From assembly GCA_013396635.1 (NCBI GenBank), contig WBMW01001276.1, forward strand, positions 73,519 through 137,518: DNA of 64,000 nucleotides, written 5' to 3'. Shown one piece after another: positions 10,969 to 24,330 of this stretch. The translations under genes and the position numbers were made by a program. This DNA is from Penelope pileata. Its lineage: Eukaryota; Chordata; Aves; Galliformes; Cracidae. Within the stretch, counting starts at the first letter, position 1, and every line of letters starts with the position of its first letter. Below the pieces are notes generated by a model that was not told the origin of the DNA, made no database searches, and worked only from the letters and a program-made list of their open reading frames with translations.

Positions 10969-13900
10969 CATTAAAAAAATAGAATATGACAGCACTGGGA
11001 ATGAGAAGCGTATATTGCAGATAAACACCAAGGACTAAAAGATATAAAATACAAGAAATGTAGCAGGAATAAATAAAGAAAGTCTACATTTGGAAGGTTG
11101 ATAGGCATCTGAGATTTACCTGTAGGTTGTTTATACAATAACTATCACTGGTGATATAAATTCATTATGTTTCATAAAATCCATAAAATAGAAGCTAACA
11201 AAAAATAACTGCAGTAATATAAGCTGGAAGTGATACATGCGTATGGTTGGAGGGAAGATGAAAGAAAACTAAACAGACAGTATTCTTTATTCCAGACCTA
11301 AACAGGTATTTTGAGACTGTAAGCACAGTTCATTCATGTCAACTAGATGTAGAAAGTAATGTTCACATTTATTTATATGGCTGACTAAAAGTGATGGTGA
11401 TATACTAAAATCTTACATAAATACATACTGCAGCACTCCTGTACAGGAAGGTTAATGGCCTAGAGCCAAGATGTAACAAATGGGCTCTTCCCATATGAGC
11501 CACTACCAGTTTTAATTCACACAATGAATGATGGAGAAACAAATGAAAATAGAGGCAAAATCTACTCTGTTTCATATGAATAAGGATGAAAAATGCAACT
11601 TTTGCCTTGTCTCTATGCAAGCTACACTGACATCAGATAAATATTTCATAACAAGGTAGAATTTAGTCCATGAAATACTTATTAGTATAACCAAATGTGA
11701 TACAGCGTGTCCAAATGAAATTCACATTGTGATGTAGCCTTTAAAAGTATAATGAAAACCTATTATTGTCTGTTCTTAAGATTGTTGGCCTTTTGGAGTG
11801 TAAGCGACCTTTGTATTGTAATATTTAAACATATAGGATTAGAATAAACTCTTAATTCGTAACCTGTTCTTCCTTGGTATACACTGGAGGCACTTTGAAC
11901 TACATTTAGAAGAAAATCTAGGTGTATATTTCAAGGCTTTATGTTCCATGAAAGTTGTAGGAAAATTAGATCTTAGATTTCAGTTAAAAGTTAAACAAGC
12001 AAAAAACAACATTGCAGTTTCCATTCTGTTCTATTCAGGAATTTAGCTAAAGAAATAATAGTGACTGTAGTCAAGGTTCAGTCATCTGAGATGTAGTAGT
12101 GTCCAACACTAACTGAGATTGATAAAAGCACACATACCTTTACCTAATCCTGTTTGAAGCTGTGTTATGTTACAAAGAAGAGAAGATGTTATGTTACGAG
12201 AAGAGATGTGATGGTGTGAATGGTTTCCGGCCTTTTGAGAGGAAAAAGGCATGAATTCATTGCGGAATTCTAAGACAGCTTATGTATAACATCACAGAAT
12301 TATTAATTACTATGTTTAACCCATTACTTATTTTGGCTCTGGTACTGAAGGAATGAAAGGATTCAGCTGGGCAGAACCATCCATTTGAGTGACACAATAT
12401 CAGATCTGAGGTAGAAAGTTCTCACTGGTGTTGTGCACCTGAATTTTCAAGAAGATTTTGATATTGTTTTTCACCAAATCATCATAAGCTGACTTTTCAT
12501 GGGATAAAGAAGAAAATTGTTTCCTTCACTGCAGACTGGTTAAAAAGATAGAGAAATGGGTAGCATTAATTATCACTTCTCATGGGGTAACATTTCAAAG
12601 GATGCATTTCTGTGTGGAGCAAGTTTGCACTTTTTAAACAATTTTCAGGATTATCTTTGCTTACAGTGCTTTAATTTGTGTTATGGAGTTGTCTTGGAGC
12701 ACATAAAACTGTTCTGAATGAAACCAGACTATAGGAACTTGTCTAATATAATCTGGCCACAAGTGCGTTCAGACTAGATTTTTACTAGTCCAAAAAGAAA
12801 AACACCTGAAATATAGCATTGTTGTCTCATCTTCACTATCAACAACTTTGTCCTAAACATCCACTCTTACTGATCTATCATATCTGATAATGTAGACATA
12901 ACAAGGAGCTCTGTGCTAAGACCAAAATTATGCGCTATATTAATGAATAATTAGGAAAAAAGAGTGAATATTAAGACAAGTTTGTTCATGGTCTCCGCAT
13001 CAAAAAAATACAATAATCAAAACATGCTGATTTTGAAGAGCCGCAGAAAGATTCCCTGTTGCCTGGGCGAAAAAACTGCAAAACATGGGAAAAAGCAGCA
13101 GATTTAAAACTGTTGTTGTATGAGGACCAAGCACCAAACATTTTCGCAGTAACTAAGGCAACTTCATGCAGGTGGCTGTGAATGGTATGGAAGGAAAGTC
13201 AAGGAAGAAAACTGAATCCACAATAAAAATGTTGAAAATGATTGATGAGGGAAGAAAAGAAAAACTAGTGAATATATCAAATCTAGGTGAATCCTAATTT
13301 CTTATACAAGGTCAAAAATAGCAAATCCGCTGCAGGGGATCACAAGAGAAAAGAAGGAGCAGGCAAACAACAGGCAAATGTGTTCAAAGTTTGAAGTTCT
13401 ATTACAGTGGATTTTGAAGCTGGAAGCTGGTGTTAATAAAATAGGTGGAATGCAGACAAGAGAAAGGAAATGATGGATAGCTGGATAGACTTTTAGGAGG
13501 TTCTATAATGGACTGTTACATGTTACAAGTCAGGAGAATAGAACCACAAGCAATAAAATTTTAAATTGCACATTTAATTAACAGGCTCGGGAACTGAAAA
13601 CAAAAATCAACAAAATAACAACACATTTGATTATATTTCAAGACAACTTTTAAAATGAATGCAATTTCCTCTACAGGTATTTAGGGAAGCAGACCATGCA
13701 CAAACATCAAGAATAGTTTCTGTCAGTAGTTTACAAACTATTCAATAATTTATTTGGTACCACATATAAAGAAGATAAATCTGAAGTTACTTTAGAAAGA
13801 ATTTAAAGGAAACTGCGGCAAGTGATACCAACTAAGCAAACCAGGTCAAGAAAGAGGAGGGACACAGAAACTCCCAAGTAAATCTCATGCATTTATCTGC

Positions 13901-14794
13901 TGAGGTAGCCATCAGTGAGTGATGGTTGTTTTTAGAGTGTTTCACACTGTGAGGTATGACAAGTTATGCCTGAGTAACATTCCAGATGAGCTTTCCACAG
14001 CACCTCGTTGCTGGCTGTTCCACAAACATAACTACAGATAAAACCACAAATAGATAATGTTAGTTAGCAAAAATGCAGTGTGAATGCATACACTGTTTCC
14101 TTCTCTGCTGGAGATGGCAATAAATGCAGAATGGAAATAAAAATAACCATAAAACAAAATTCATATTAATGCATAACTTTAGGTATTCCAGTTACTTTGT
14201 CTCTCAAGAAATTCCACTGGCTTTGGGTGATAGGCTTTATGGGAATTGGAAAAGAGTCCAAAATTGTAGTTAATGTATTAAAGATGAAGATGGTTATCTG
14301 TACAAAAACAAGACCTGATGATACTATGGAAGATAAACCCATTATTTTTAATATTATTATTATTGCTGCTATACAGTCAAAAATCTACATAGTTCATATG
14401 AATGAGCTAATGACAAATTAATACTATGAAGGCTTTGGATTAATATGATAAATAAAATAGAAAGTTTTTTTAAAAACCCAGTTTTTGTTGGAAACTCTTC
14501 AAGATGTACCTTACTTCCATGGACATGCATGACAGGGAGGAGAAGAAGTATGGGAGAAGTTTTAGAAAAGTTGTTTTATCAACAAATACTGAGTTATTTG
14601 AAAAGTAAAACTATTAACAATGAAATTGTAATGAATGAGCACCAGAAAAGATTCTGCTAATAGGCTGTTCCTCAGAGTAGAGATAAGTCTTTTTTAAAAT
14701 ATGCTGTTATAAGGAAGGTGAGCACCTGTAGTAGACAAGGATGGTTATGAGAAAAAGAAGGAAGAGAACATGAACTGATTGAGACAACTAGATA
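10969..14794. other. Unique AT-rich non-coding DNA
   Basis: No gene or recognised repeat. A 22-24 bp imperfect tandem duplication lies at 12163-12208 (unit starts TGTTATGTTAC). The short plus-strand frames at 14197-14660 are AT-rich and look like chance. Confidence 0.6.
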
Positions 14795-15223
14795 CAGGGC
14801 CACAAAGATCGTTAGGGGCCTGGAGCATCTCCCCTATGAGGAAAGAGTGAGAGAGCTGGGACTGTTCAACCCGGAGAAGACTGAGAGGAGATCTTATCTC
14901 TGTTAAGTGCAGGAGTCAAACAGATGGGGCCAGGCTCTTTTCAGTGGTGCCTAGAGACAGCACAAGGGGCAGTGTGCACAAACTGGAACACGGGAAGTTC
15001 CATACAAACATGAGGAAGAACTTACTTACTGTGAGGGTGACAGAGCACTGGAAGAAGCTGCCCAGGGGAGTTGTGAAGTCTCATTCTCTGGAGATATTCA
15101 AGACCCACGTGGACCCTTTCCTATGCAAGCTACTCACCTACTCTAGGGAACTTTCTTTAGCGGGAAGGTTGGACTAGATGATCCTCAGAGGTCCCTTCCA
15201 ACACTTACGATTCTGTGATTCTA
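14795..15223 (+). mobile_element. CR1 LINE 3' fragment
   Basis: Plus-strand CR1. The start matches the RT C-terminal coding part (ATKIVRGLEHLPYEERVREL in translation, allowing for frame breaks), continues through VTEHWKKLPRGVV (about 15040-15080) and ends with the 3' UTR and tail ATTCTGTGATTCTATT near 15223. It is 5'-truncated and carries small deletions around 14900, so the coding frame is broken. Confidence 0.93.
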
Positions 15224-16150
15224 TTTTATGGTGTTGAGAGCTAATCAGGAAATGTTAGGTAGGAATAAACAGTTGTGCAGAGCTGTCAGTCAGTTAAGTC
15301 AGTTTAGCAACCCTTGACTTAAATAAAGAATGAAGAATGAGGGAACAGGGAAGGAAGAAAAAAATCTCCTGTTCCTATCTGTACTTATGTAATAGTGGAC
15401 TATAAAGAATCCTTCAGGTATAAACAGAGCAGAAAATAAAATACATACAGGTGCGTCTTAAACTATATACATCTCATCAAACACGCTGATGGTATTTCAC
15501 AGAACTCCACGGATAAGAACTTCTTTTTGGTGACTGACAGTTTGTCTGTCAGTGACAGACAGCTTTTAAAATGTATGTTCCTGTGTTCCTTACTTCTCTT
15601 TATTGCCATCATAGTGAATGACTTGTTTTTTCTGTGTTTCGATGTTGTTAATATCTAAACTTTAATAAATGGTCTTTATATTCAATCTCTCCTGTTGTGA
15701 AAGTAATGCTAAGCAACTGAAGATATGCTTTGAGCATGCACTTACAATGGTTCATTAGCCTACTGCTCTGCCATGCGCCGTATCTTAATTAGATATGGAT
15801 CCACCACATACAGAAGAAAATGGCTTAGGATGCTTTGACATACACCACGGATACTCAGATATGACAGAAAAGAAAAAGAACAGAAAAAGGAAACATACAT
15901 GATTCAAAGTGGATGGAATCAGGAGGAACTAATGGCTGAATTCATCAGCCTAAAAAAATAATAGATGAAGGGGCAATAGAATAAGGGCTACACAGAGATG
16001 AGTGATATTAAGATGATAAATAGAGAATGATTGATCTGAAGGAACAGTCTATTCACTGAAAATACCATTTAGCAAGCTTAAAAGAGAAATAAGTATTTTT
16101 CCACACAACGTATAGATATAAGTTACTATTAAAGGCAGTGTTCCAAATCA
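15224..16150. other. Unique AT-rich non-coding DNA with one palindrome
   Basis: No gene seen. It contains the near-perfect palindrome at 15543-15561. Confidence 0.6.
15543..15561. repeat. 19-bp quasi-palindrome
   Basis: TGTCTGTCA and TGACAGACA flank a single G, so two perfect 9-bp arms sit almost back to back. A further related GACTGACAG lies just upstream (15532-15540). The half-site AGAC/GTCT resembles a SMAD-binding element, but this is only a pattern match. Confidence 0.6.
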
Positions 16151-17098
16151 TGGAATCATAGAATCACAAAATAATTTGAGTTGGAAGGGACATTTACAGG
16201 TCATCTAGTCCAACTACCCTGCCATGAACAGAGACATCTACAGCTAGATCAGGTTGCTCAGAGCCCAGTCCAGCCTGACCTTCAGTGTCTCCAGGGATAG
16301 GGCTTTGACCACCTCTCTGGGCAACTTGTTCTAGTGCTTTGCTACCCTTATTATAAAAAAAAACACCTCTTACATCTAGTCTAAATCTCCCCGCTTTTAG
16401 TTTGAAACCATTTCCCCTTGTCCTATCACCACAGACCCTGCAAAATAGTCCGTCCCCTTCTTCCTTATAGCCGCCCTTGAGATACTGAAAGGCTGCTGTC
16501 AGGTCTCCCTGGAGTCCTAGCTCCACCTCCAGCCCCAGCTCTCTCAGCCTGTCCTCATAGGGGAAGTGTTCCATCCCTTGGATCACTTTTGTCGCCCTCC
16601 TCTGGATGCCCTTTGACAGGTCCATGTCTCTCCTGTGCTGAGGACTCCACATCTGGACGCAGTACCCCAGGTGAGGTCTCACCAGCGCAGAGTAGAGGGA
16701 CAGGATCACCTCCCTTGACCTGCTGGCCACACTTCTTTTGATACAGCTCAGGATACAGTTGGCTTTCTGAGCTGGGAGGGCACATTGCTGGCTCATATCC
16801 AGCTTGTCATCCACCAGTACCCCCAAGTCCTTTTTGGCAGGGCTGTACTCTATCCTTTCATCCTCCAGCTTGTATTGATAGTGGGGGAGGCCACAACCGA
16901 GGTGCAAGACATTGCACTTGGCTTTGTTGAAACTCATGAGATTCTTCTGGGCCCACAGCTCGAGCCTGTCTAGCTCTCTGGATGGCATCCTCTCCCTCAG
17001 ACATATCGAATGCACTACACAGCTTGGTGTCATCTGCAAACTTGCTGAGTGTACACTCGATCTCACTGTCTATGTCATTGATGAAGATGTTAATTGCA
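16151..17098 (-). mobile_element. CR1 LINE 3' fragment (about 950 bp)
   Basis: The plus strand starts with the CR1 tail (GGAATCATAGAATCAC) followed by the 3' UTR. The minus strand codes for the second half of the reverse transcriptase and the C-terminal region. The 5' end is truncated near 17098, within the sequence that encodes the RT region around the catalytic aspartates. The tail shows a frame change in the last part (after about 16330), so the copy is inactive. Confidence 0.95.
16194..17066 (-). pseudogene. CR1 ORF2 C-terminal half, decayed
   Basis: A 290-codon open frame. Recognisable blocks in order are NLMSFNKAKCNVLHLG, EYSPAKKDLGVLVDDKLDMS, SQQCALPAQKANCILSCIKR, SREVILSLYSALVRPHLGYC, RATKVIQGMEHFPYEDRL and GDRTRGNGFKLKAGRFRLDV. 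The first 20 or so residues are out of the RT frame, and the last 60 (from about 16330 down) are frameshifted relative to the family. The catalytic motif is not preserved. This is part of a LINE, not a host gene. Confidence 0.9.
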
Positions 17099-20000
17099 AG
17101 TGAAGAGATTACTGCAGTCTCTTAGTTCTGAAATGCCTGGTGACCTGTACTGGAAAAATATACCATTGTGAGGACAATTCTTGCTATCTTCTCATGTTCT
17201 TTGCCTACTGCTGTCCCCTGGATAATGAAAACAAAACAAAAAAAATATTGATAGTCATGACTAAGTGTGACAATTTATCTGTATAATAATTACATAAGTA
17301 TATATATATTATAATAATTATGTCAGAATATGACTACAATGCACACTAATAGCCAATAGGAATATTTCCACAATAAGTTTTCTGTCAGCCATTTTGAAGA
17401 GCATTTAACAGAAAACACACAGTGAGTTCATTAATGTATATATGTAACATTATATATGTAACAGTGTAGTATGTATGTCACAGTGTAGAAGCAAAATCAT
17501 GTAATGAATTACTTTATTCCTTTTATTTAACATCTTTAAAAGTCCTCTACTTCAGGTGACTTGATCACAATGTGACAGTACAACTAATCCAAAAAACTGC
17601 AGCAGCTAAGCACATGGCATAAATAGCAATAAATTACAAATGCATTCTGAAAATAAAGAAATGAAAAAAAAATTGAAAAACTTTGCAAGCTGATGTTCAG
17701 TAACCACTGAAAAAATTAATCCAGATGACATTTGGATGAGTAAAATGAGGTCTTACTGGATTTAGTGAGGCTGTTCTTGTGACAGAGCTTTACTCCTATT
17801 TGCAGCTGGGGTGGCTTTATTTTTATTCATTATACTGTTCCTGTGAGCGTCTGTTTGACTTTCACGCTGTTGATGTAAATGAACACTTTCATTGATGATG
17901 ATAATATAGTAGAGCAGCAATATGTGTGTATAATGTGCTCTTTAAAAGTACCATGCTGCAATTATTTTAGGTATGCAAATGATCCAATTGAGGGTAATGC
18001 TACAAGAGAAATTCGTAACAGGTTCAAATCAGAATAGAAGTGGCTATTTCTGGCTAAGGCTTATTGAAGATGTTCTAAAGAATCCAATTTCATACCAGCC
18101 TGAGGAAAATGAATAATACTTTGAAGTTTAACATCTCCATGTCAGAGTTCAGTACACTTTTGTCCAAGTTCTTCTACAGAATACCTAATTTACTTATTTG
18201 TAGATATTTGACATTACATGGGATTTTTATTTAGCAGCAACACAAGCAATGTACTGGAATAACAATATAAGCACAATGTAGCTATTGCAACATACAAAGA
18301 TGGCAATGGTGCAAGTACAATTCCCATTACTGGTCACCACCATTACGCTGAGCTTCTCAAATCACTAGGAGGGAATATGTGAGTTGAAGCCAGCTCAATT
18401 CCATTACTGTCTTCAAAGATTGTGTTGCATATTGTTCAATTCTTAAACCCTCTCCTGGGCTGAGCCACCTTTACACATCCCCCATGCTGGTCTGGACAAC
18501 TCAGGAGCACACTATTCTATTGCTTAGCTTTGGGAAAGACATTTACTACAGCTGGTTGTCACACTCAATTAATACGACCGATTGATCCACTGATAATTTA
18601 TCTAAAAGCAGGCCAGTATGCACTCTGTTTGCTATTGAGAAAAGTTCAACTTCCTTCGCAGCAGTCAGTTGCTCACGACGTTCTTCTCTTAGCTTCATAA
18701 GCACATTATCTTTGCTTGTCACCTTTGAGTCTACTTCCATAGTACGACTTTGTTGATTGATCACACCTCCTTATGATATTTGGAAAAGAGGCACTTCCTG
18801 TGTACAATTCCTTGAATTTGGCTTGATATATATATATTTTTTGGGGGGAGTAATCTTTTCTTTCTTAGAAATTCAGAGCAAGTCTTGAGTATACACCAAT
18901 TTAGTTCATAATATAAACAAATCCCCCTATTGCCTCCACATGCTATGTTCCATTAAATACAGAGTAGTTCTAGAGCTTGTGAAATTGTTTGCTCTACAAA
19001 CTAGAAGATGCATGTTTATGATCAGTAATCAACACACACTAATGGACATTGAGTCCATAAGATCAGTTAGGTATTAAAACCTTTCAAAAAATAGACAGTG
19101 TTTATTTCAGGTCCTCAGTATCAGATGTTGCACATGGCAAATACACTCTTATTCCACTATAGAAAAGCTTCCAGAGTCTTTATGGGAGTGAAAAAATTAC
19201 ACATCAGAAGGATCCTAAAGGCATTATATTTTACCAAGTCTTGTTTCCAAAAAGTATTTTTTTGGAGCAATTGTTTGTGACCTTATTTTATGTTCAGTAC
19301 TGGTTGCATGAGATGATCTAGAGAAGATCATTTCCTAACTTTGCAGATTGGAAACATAGCTATTTGATCGTTTGATTAGAGCATACAGAGACATACTTAA
19401 ACTAGTTAGCTTAAAAACTGGAAGAAACACATTTAAGAATCATAATCTTCCACTGTAAAATACATACTCAGTTTTGAATCCTGTGGTGGTTTGATTTTCT
19501 TGCTGTCATTACCCATGACAAACATAATAATATTTTACTTCGCCTGTAGTATTGCTTTCCAGTTACAGTGTCACTTTCCAGTGTCAGTTTATTGTATTTT
19601 TTTATCTCTGTTTTGCCCGTACTTGCAGCACAGAGTTTTATGAACGCTGATATGAGTGGTACACTTTGTAGACATTTATATGAGAGTAACATATTCGGAT
19701 GTTGCAACAAATAACAATCAAGGCTCAGTAAGATACCATATTAAAATAAGTGGCTGTCTCAAGTGTCTTTCAGGTTAAGAACAATGAATGCCATGTATTG
19801 TTTTTGAGAAAGAACAGAAAAAATATTTCATTAATACTGAGTGCTGTTTAATTTGTTGTTTGACTTTTAGTGTTTTTTTTGTTTTTGTTTCATTGGGTTT
19901 TTTGTTTGTTTTTAATATTCATTAAAACTGTGTGAGTCGTGGTCTTGTGAAATCAAAAAATTACCAGTTTTAAGTATTTTTCCATTATGGAAGAATGATA

Positions 20001-22243
20001 TTCAGAGATTGATTTTTTTTTTTAAATATGTATAATTTTGCAGTAAAGTTGTTTTAAATGACAGCATTCTTACAGTTTTGTTTCGCTTTTTTTGTTATTT
20101 TTGAAGATCGTTACTAAACTAGGGGACTGTAGAGAATGACAAAAATCTTTGCATATCAAATGAAATTAGAAAATCAATTTAATTAGGAAGAGCAGAATTA
20201 TAATCCACTGTAACTGATGTACAATCAGGCAAGGTCTTCACTGGGATTTAAAGGTGAGAGTTCTAATAAGAATCTGCCTCCGTAATGATCCTGATTCATT
20301 CGCTATTGGCATAAAATATGTAAATAGCTTATGCAAATATATACATGTATAGATGAATGCTTAATATCCTGTCTTTTAACTTGTAGTATTTATTGTCAGT
20401 TAAGTTTATATTAAGAAAAAAAAGTCATTTTTTGAATATTGGTTGTGAAATTTGTCTTGGAGAAGGTTATGTGTCATACAGAAAAATAATATTTTCGCTC
20501 AATGGTCCAGGTATGCAGGACATCTCTTATTAAAAGTATCTCCAGCAGGTTCACCTTTCACAGTGGTTCATAGTGCCCTGGATGTGTTGTTACGTCTCTT
20601 CATTTCCTTGCAAAAAGAACTTATATATTATTTGTGGACCAAAACCTAGATCTCAAGTGCCTTTGTATTGTTGTCTTGTCCTTTATAAAGTAATTGTATT
20701 ACTTTTCTTTAGTATGATTGAGAAGATATGAGAAAAGTGAGCTAGCTACTGTAACAGCAAGAGAGATTTTAGATTGCAGTTTGTAAAAATAAAGATAAAA
20801 CTCACCTCCAGGCAGATTTTTCTAATTTCAGCTCCAAGACTGAAATGAAACCACTTTGAAATAGTATGCTAGCGGTACCTTAATTTAAAAGTAAAACTGT
20901 CAATAAATGTGACAGTGTCTGTGGTTCCAAAACAAATATTTACCAAGTCCGTACAGATTTCTATCATCAGACTTCACCAATGGATGGAGAAGTTAATCTC
21001 TTTCACAGCTACAGGCTTTCAGAAGTGTTACGCATTGTCACAATGCCTATTATTAACAAAAATATTTATTTTGTTGCATTCAGTTATTCATATTTCTCAC
21101 ACCATTCTCTCCATGCTTCTTGTTCTTTGGGAATAGATTTTCTAAGACCAGGCAGTGCTTTTCCATGGACCTATGGATTATGTAGTAAACGCTGCACAGT
21201 TTCATTGTAGGTGAATGTGACTCAGATATAATTAATAAGATTACTCGTGTTACAAGCATGTAATTGAAAAATTTCCCAAATGCATGTACACAACTTTCAG
21301 TAATACTTTGTTAAAACAAGCTACCTAATTAGCAATATTTGTATTTTTACCTTTTAAAAATATTCTTCTGAGGAAAGATGAAATAGAATATTTGTTCTGC
21401 TTGCGATAGTATTATTGTAGCTATCAAGTATTGCATGTTCTAAAATGCTGTCCAGGAATTTTAACAATTCTAAGAACCTCATCCTGTGAGAATTACAGAA
21501 TATAATTTAGACTATTTTATCCTCAAGTTAGGCTTGAGTCTTTTTTTTTTTTTTTCCCTTATGATGAAGAAGATGTAGATTACTGGTGGTATTAATTACA
21601 TTTTTAAGCAAACTGAGGAATGTTTCTTCCTGTCAAGATGGGAGTTGGCATGAACTTCATGCAATTGCATGAAAGAAAGTTCCTACTGATATTACTACAC
21701 ATACCTAATTTTAGTAGAGTTTGATCAATTCAAAGGAAAAAAAGGGAGGTTGTATGCAAGAATTAAACATTTCTTTGAATGCTTTAGTCAGAATAAATTG
21801 TAACCCTCATGAAAACAATCCCAAAATTCTTTAAGCAGGATCCAGAAGTTCCTCTCACAAAGGAAATTCTTTTTATAAATAAATATCATTATATGCATAT
21901 TGAGAAGGAATGGAAAAACAAACAAAAGAACAAAAAGCACAAAAGACCACGCACAAAATAGTGTCCAGCCAATATTGATCATAAGCTAGCTAAGAGTATC
22001 AGAACAATCTCCTTGTGCCACTGCCACTTTGACATAAAAAAGAAACTCTAGAAAATTTACTGTGAGAGACAAAGAGTAGGAATGCACATATTTGCATGAT
22101 GTGCATCAGCCATTTGATTGAAGTAAATAGGAAATAACAAATTTCCCTGTTTTACAGAGAGCTTCATTTTACACACTACTGAAGACTTTGAAAATGCAAT
22201 TTTTTGTAAGGATTTCAAATTACTGGTATTCCAAATATCAGTT
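17099..22243. other. Unique AT-rich non-coding DNA
   Basis: No host gene recognised. 17437-17464 is a 14-bp tandem pair (TATATATGTAACAT/G). T-rich runs lie at 19868-19915, 20009-20023 and 21541-21556. One minus-strand frame at 18546-18770 is described separately. Confidence 0.55.
18546..18770 (-). other. Unrecognised short open frame (64 codons from ATG)
   Basis: The minus-strand frame is open from a stop near 18771 to a TAG at 18546, with the first ATG at 18740. Its translation has a charged helical look (KLREERREQLTAAKEVELF) followed by a mixed segment, unlike the hydrophobic or lysine-rich translations typical of random AT-rich DNA. I do not recognise a family. No splice sites or neighbours support a gene. 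It could be a remnant exon, an old retrocopy or chance. Confidence 0.15.
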
Positions 22244-22628
22244 GAATCATAGAATATCCCAAGTCGGAAGGGACCCACGGTAATCATCGAGTCCAACTCC
22301 TATTTCCACACAGGACCATCCGGAATTCAAACCATGCTTGTGAGAATGTTGTCCAAATGCTTCTTGAACTCCAGCAGGCTTGGTACAATGACCACTGCCC
22401 TGGGGAGCCTGTTCCAGTGCCTGACCACTCTTTCAGCAAATAATCTTTTCCTAAAACCCAATTTGATCCTTCACTGATGCAGCCCTTCCCTCGGGTCCCA
22501 TCACTGTCCCCTGGGAGAAGAGATCAGTGCCTGCCCTTCCACTCTCCTCATGAGAGACCTCAGTTGTCCCTCATATGTCTTACCCTCTAGATCGTTCACC
22601 ATCTTCGTAGCCCTTCTTTGGATATTCT

Positions 22629-23150
22629 TTATGTCTGTCTTATATTGTGGCATACTGTGCTTGAGACCAGCACAGAGCAGAGTGGGACAGTCCCTTCTCT
22701 CGACCAGCTAACAGTGCTGGCCCTGATGCATACCAGGGTACAATTGGCCCTCTTGGCTGCTGGGGCACACTGCTGACTCATGTTCAACTTGCTGTCAAGC
22801 AGAACCTCCAGATCCCTTTTTGCAGGGCTGCTGTTCAGCCTCTTGTCCCCCAGTCTGTACATATAGCCAGGGCTGCCCTTTCCCAGGTACAGAATCTGGT
22901 ACTCGGTCTTGTTAATCTTCATGCAGTTTGTATTTGCCCAGCCCTCCAGTTGGTCAGGATCTCTCTGCAGTTCCTCTCTACCCTCAAGGGGGTTAACAGC
23001 TCCTCCCAGTTTCGTGTTGTCCATAAACTTACTTAGTATACCTTCAAGTCCTGTATCCAAGTCATTGATGAAAACATTAAAAAGTAGTGGCCCTAAAATA
23101 GTCCTGCAGAACTCCACTAGTGACTGACTGCCAACCTGATGTAACCCCAT
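22629..23150 (-). pseudogene. CR1 reverse transcriptase, catalytic half, dead
   Basis: Minus-strand frame with TILGPLLFNVFINDLD, then LSKFMDNTKLGGAV, KINKTEYQILYLGKG and SPAKRDLEVLLDSKLNMSQQ. In CR1 the catalytic box reads F-A-D-D; here it reads F-M-D-N, so the second aspartate is lost. The frame is shared with the next RT block only through a frameshift near 23150. Confidence 0.9.
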
Positions 23151-23593
23151 TTACTAGAACCCTTTGAGCTTAACCCATCAGCCACCTGTTCACTCATCTC
23201 ATTATGTTTTTGTCTAGCTTTATGCAGGACATTTTGTCCAGAAGGATACTGTGAGAGAGTATGGAAAGCTTTGCTGAAATCCAAAAAGTTTACATCAAGT
23301 GGCTTCCCTTGGTCAACTAGGTGGATAACCTTGTCATAAAAGGAGATTAAGTTTGTTAAACAGTACTTTCCCCTTTTGAACCCATGTTGGCTATGACCAA
23401 TGACTGCATTGTCTTTCAGGTGTTTTTCAATAACTCCCAGCGTAATCTTCTCCATAATTTTGCTGAGCACTGAAGTGAGACTAGCAGGCTTGTAATTACT
23501 AGCGTCTTCTTTCTTGCCTTTCTTGAAAACTGGGACAATATTTGCCATCTTCCAGTCAACTGGACTGGGATCTCTACAAATTCCCAAGACCAT
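23117..23593 (-). pseudogene. CR1 reverse transcriptase, N-terminal half
   Basis: Minus-strand frame with the fingers region of the CR1 RT: PVDWKMANIVPVFKKGKKED, NYKPASLTSVLSKIMEK, IGHSQHGFKRGKYCLTNLIS and DVNFLDFSKAFHTLS. The last block contains the first catalytic aspartate region (LDFSKAF). The sequence after LSQ is scrambled, so the domain is broken between this frame and the next one. Confidence 0.9.
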
Positions 23594-24330
23594 TCAAAAA
23601 TAATTGAGAGAGGTCTCATGGTGACATCACTCAGCTCTCTGAGTATTCAAAGATGAATCCCATCAGGCCTCGTAGACTTACGTGCATCCAACTGGATCAG
23701 CAAATCCAGCTCAAGTTTGGGATTGGTTGGGATTTTATCGTTACCATGGTCACGGTCCGTAACTTCAGGGGTCCCATAGCCTATCATTGGTGTTGAAGAC
23801 AGAGGCAAAGAAGGCAATTAAATGTCTCTGCTTTGTCGGCATCCCGTTTGTGAAGTGACAGTCCTCATCAAAACCAATGCTGTCTCTTTTGCTGTTAACG
23901 TATTTTAAAAAGCTCATTTTTTTTGTCCCCAACAGAAATGGTGAGGTTCAACTTTAATTGAGCTTTGGCAACATTAATTTTCTCCCTACAATGATGAACA
24001 GCATCTCTGCAGTCCTCTCAAGTCACCAAACCTCATTTCTAGTGGCCATACACTTTCTGCTTAAGATCTAGAAGATCTAAGATCCCTGCTCAGCCAAGGA
24101 GTCTTTCTGTCCTATGTGCATGACTTCTGACATTGGGGAATTGCCTACTCCTGTGCTCTGAAGAGGTGACCAAAGCAGGTTCCCAAGGGATCTTGTTAAT
24201 CAGTTTCCTGGCAGCCTGAAGTCTCTTCTCTCCATATCCAAGGTTAAAATTTTGGTGGTATTTTTCCTCCTATTACTAGAGATTTTAAACTTAACTATTT
24301 CATGGTTATTGTGGCCAAGACAGCCACCAA

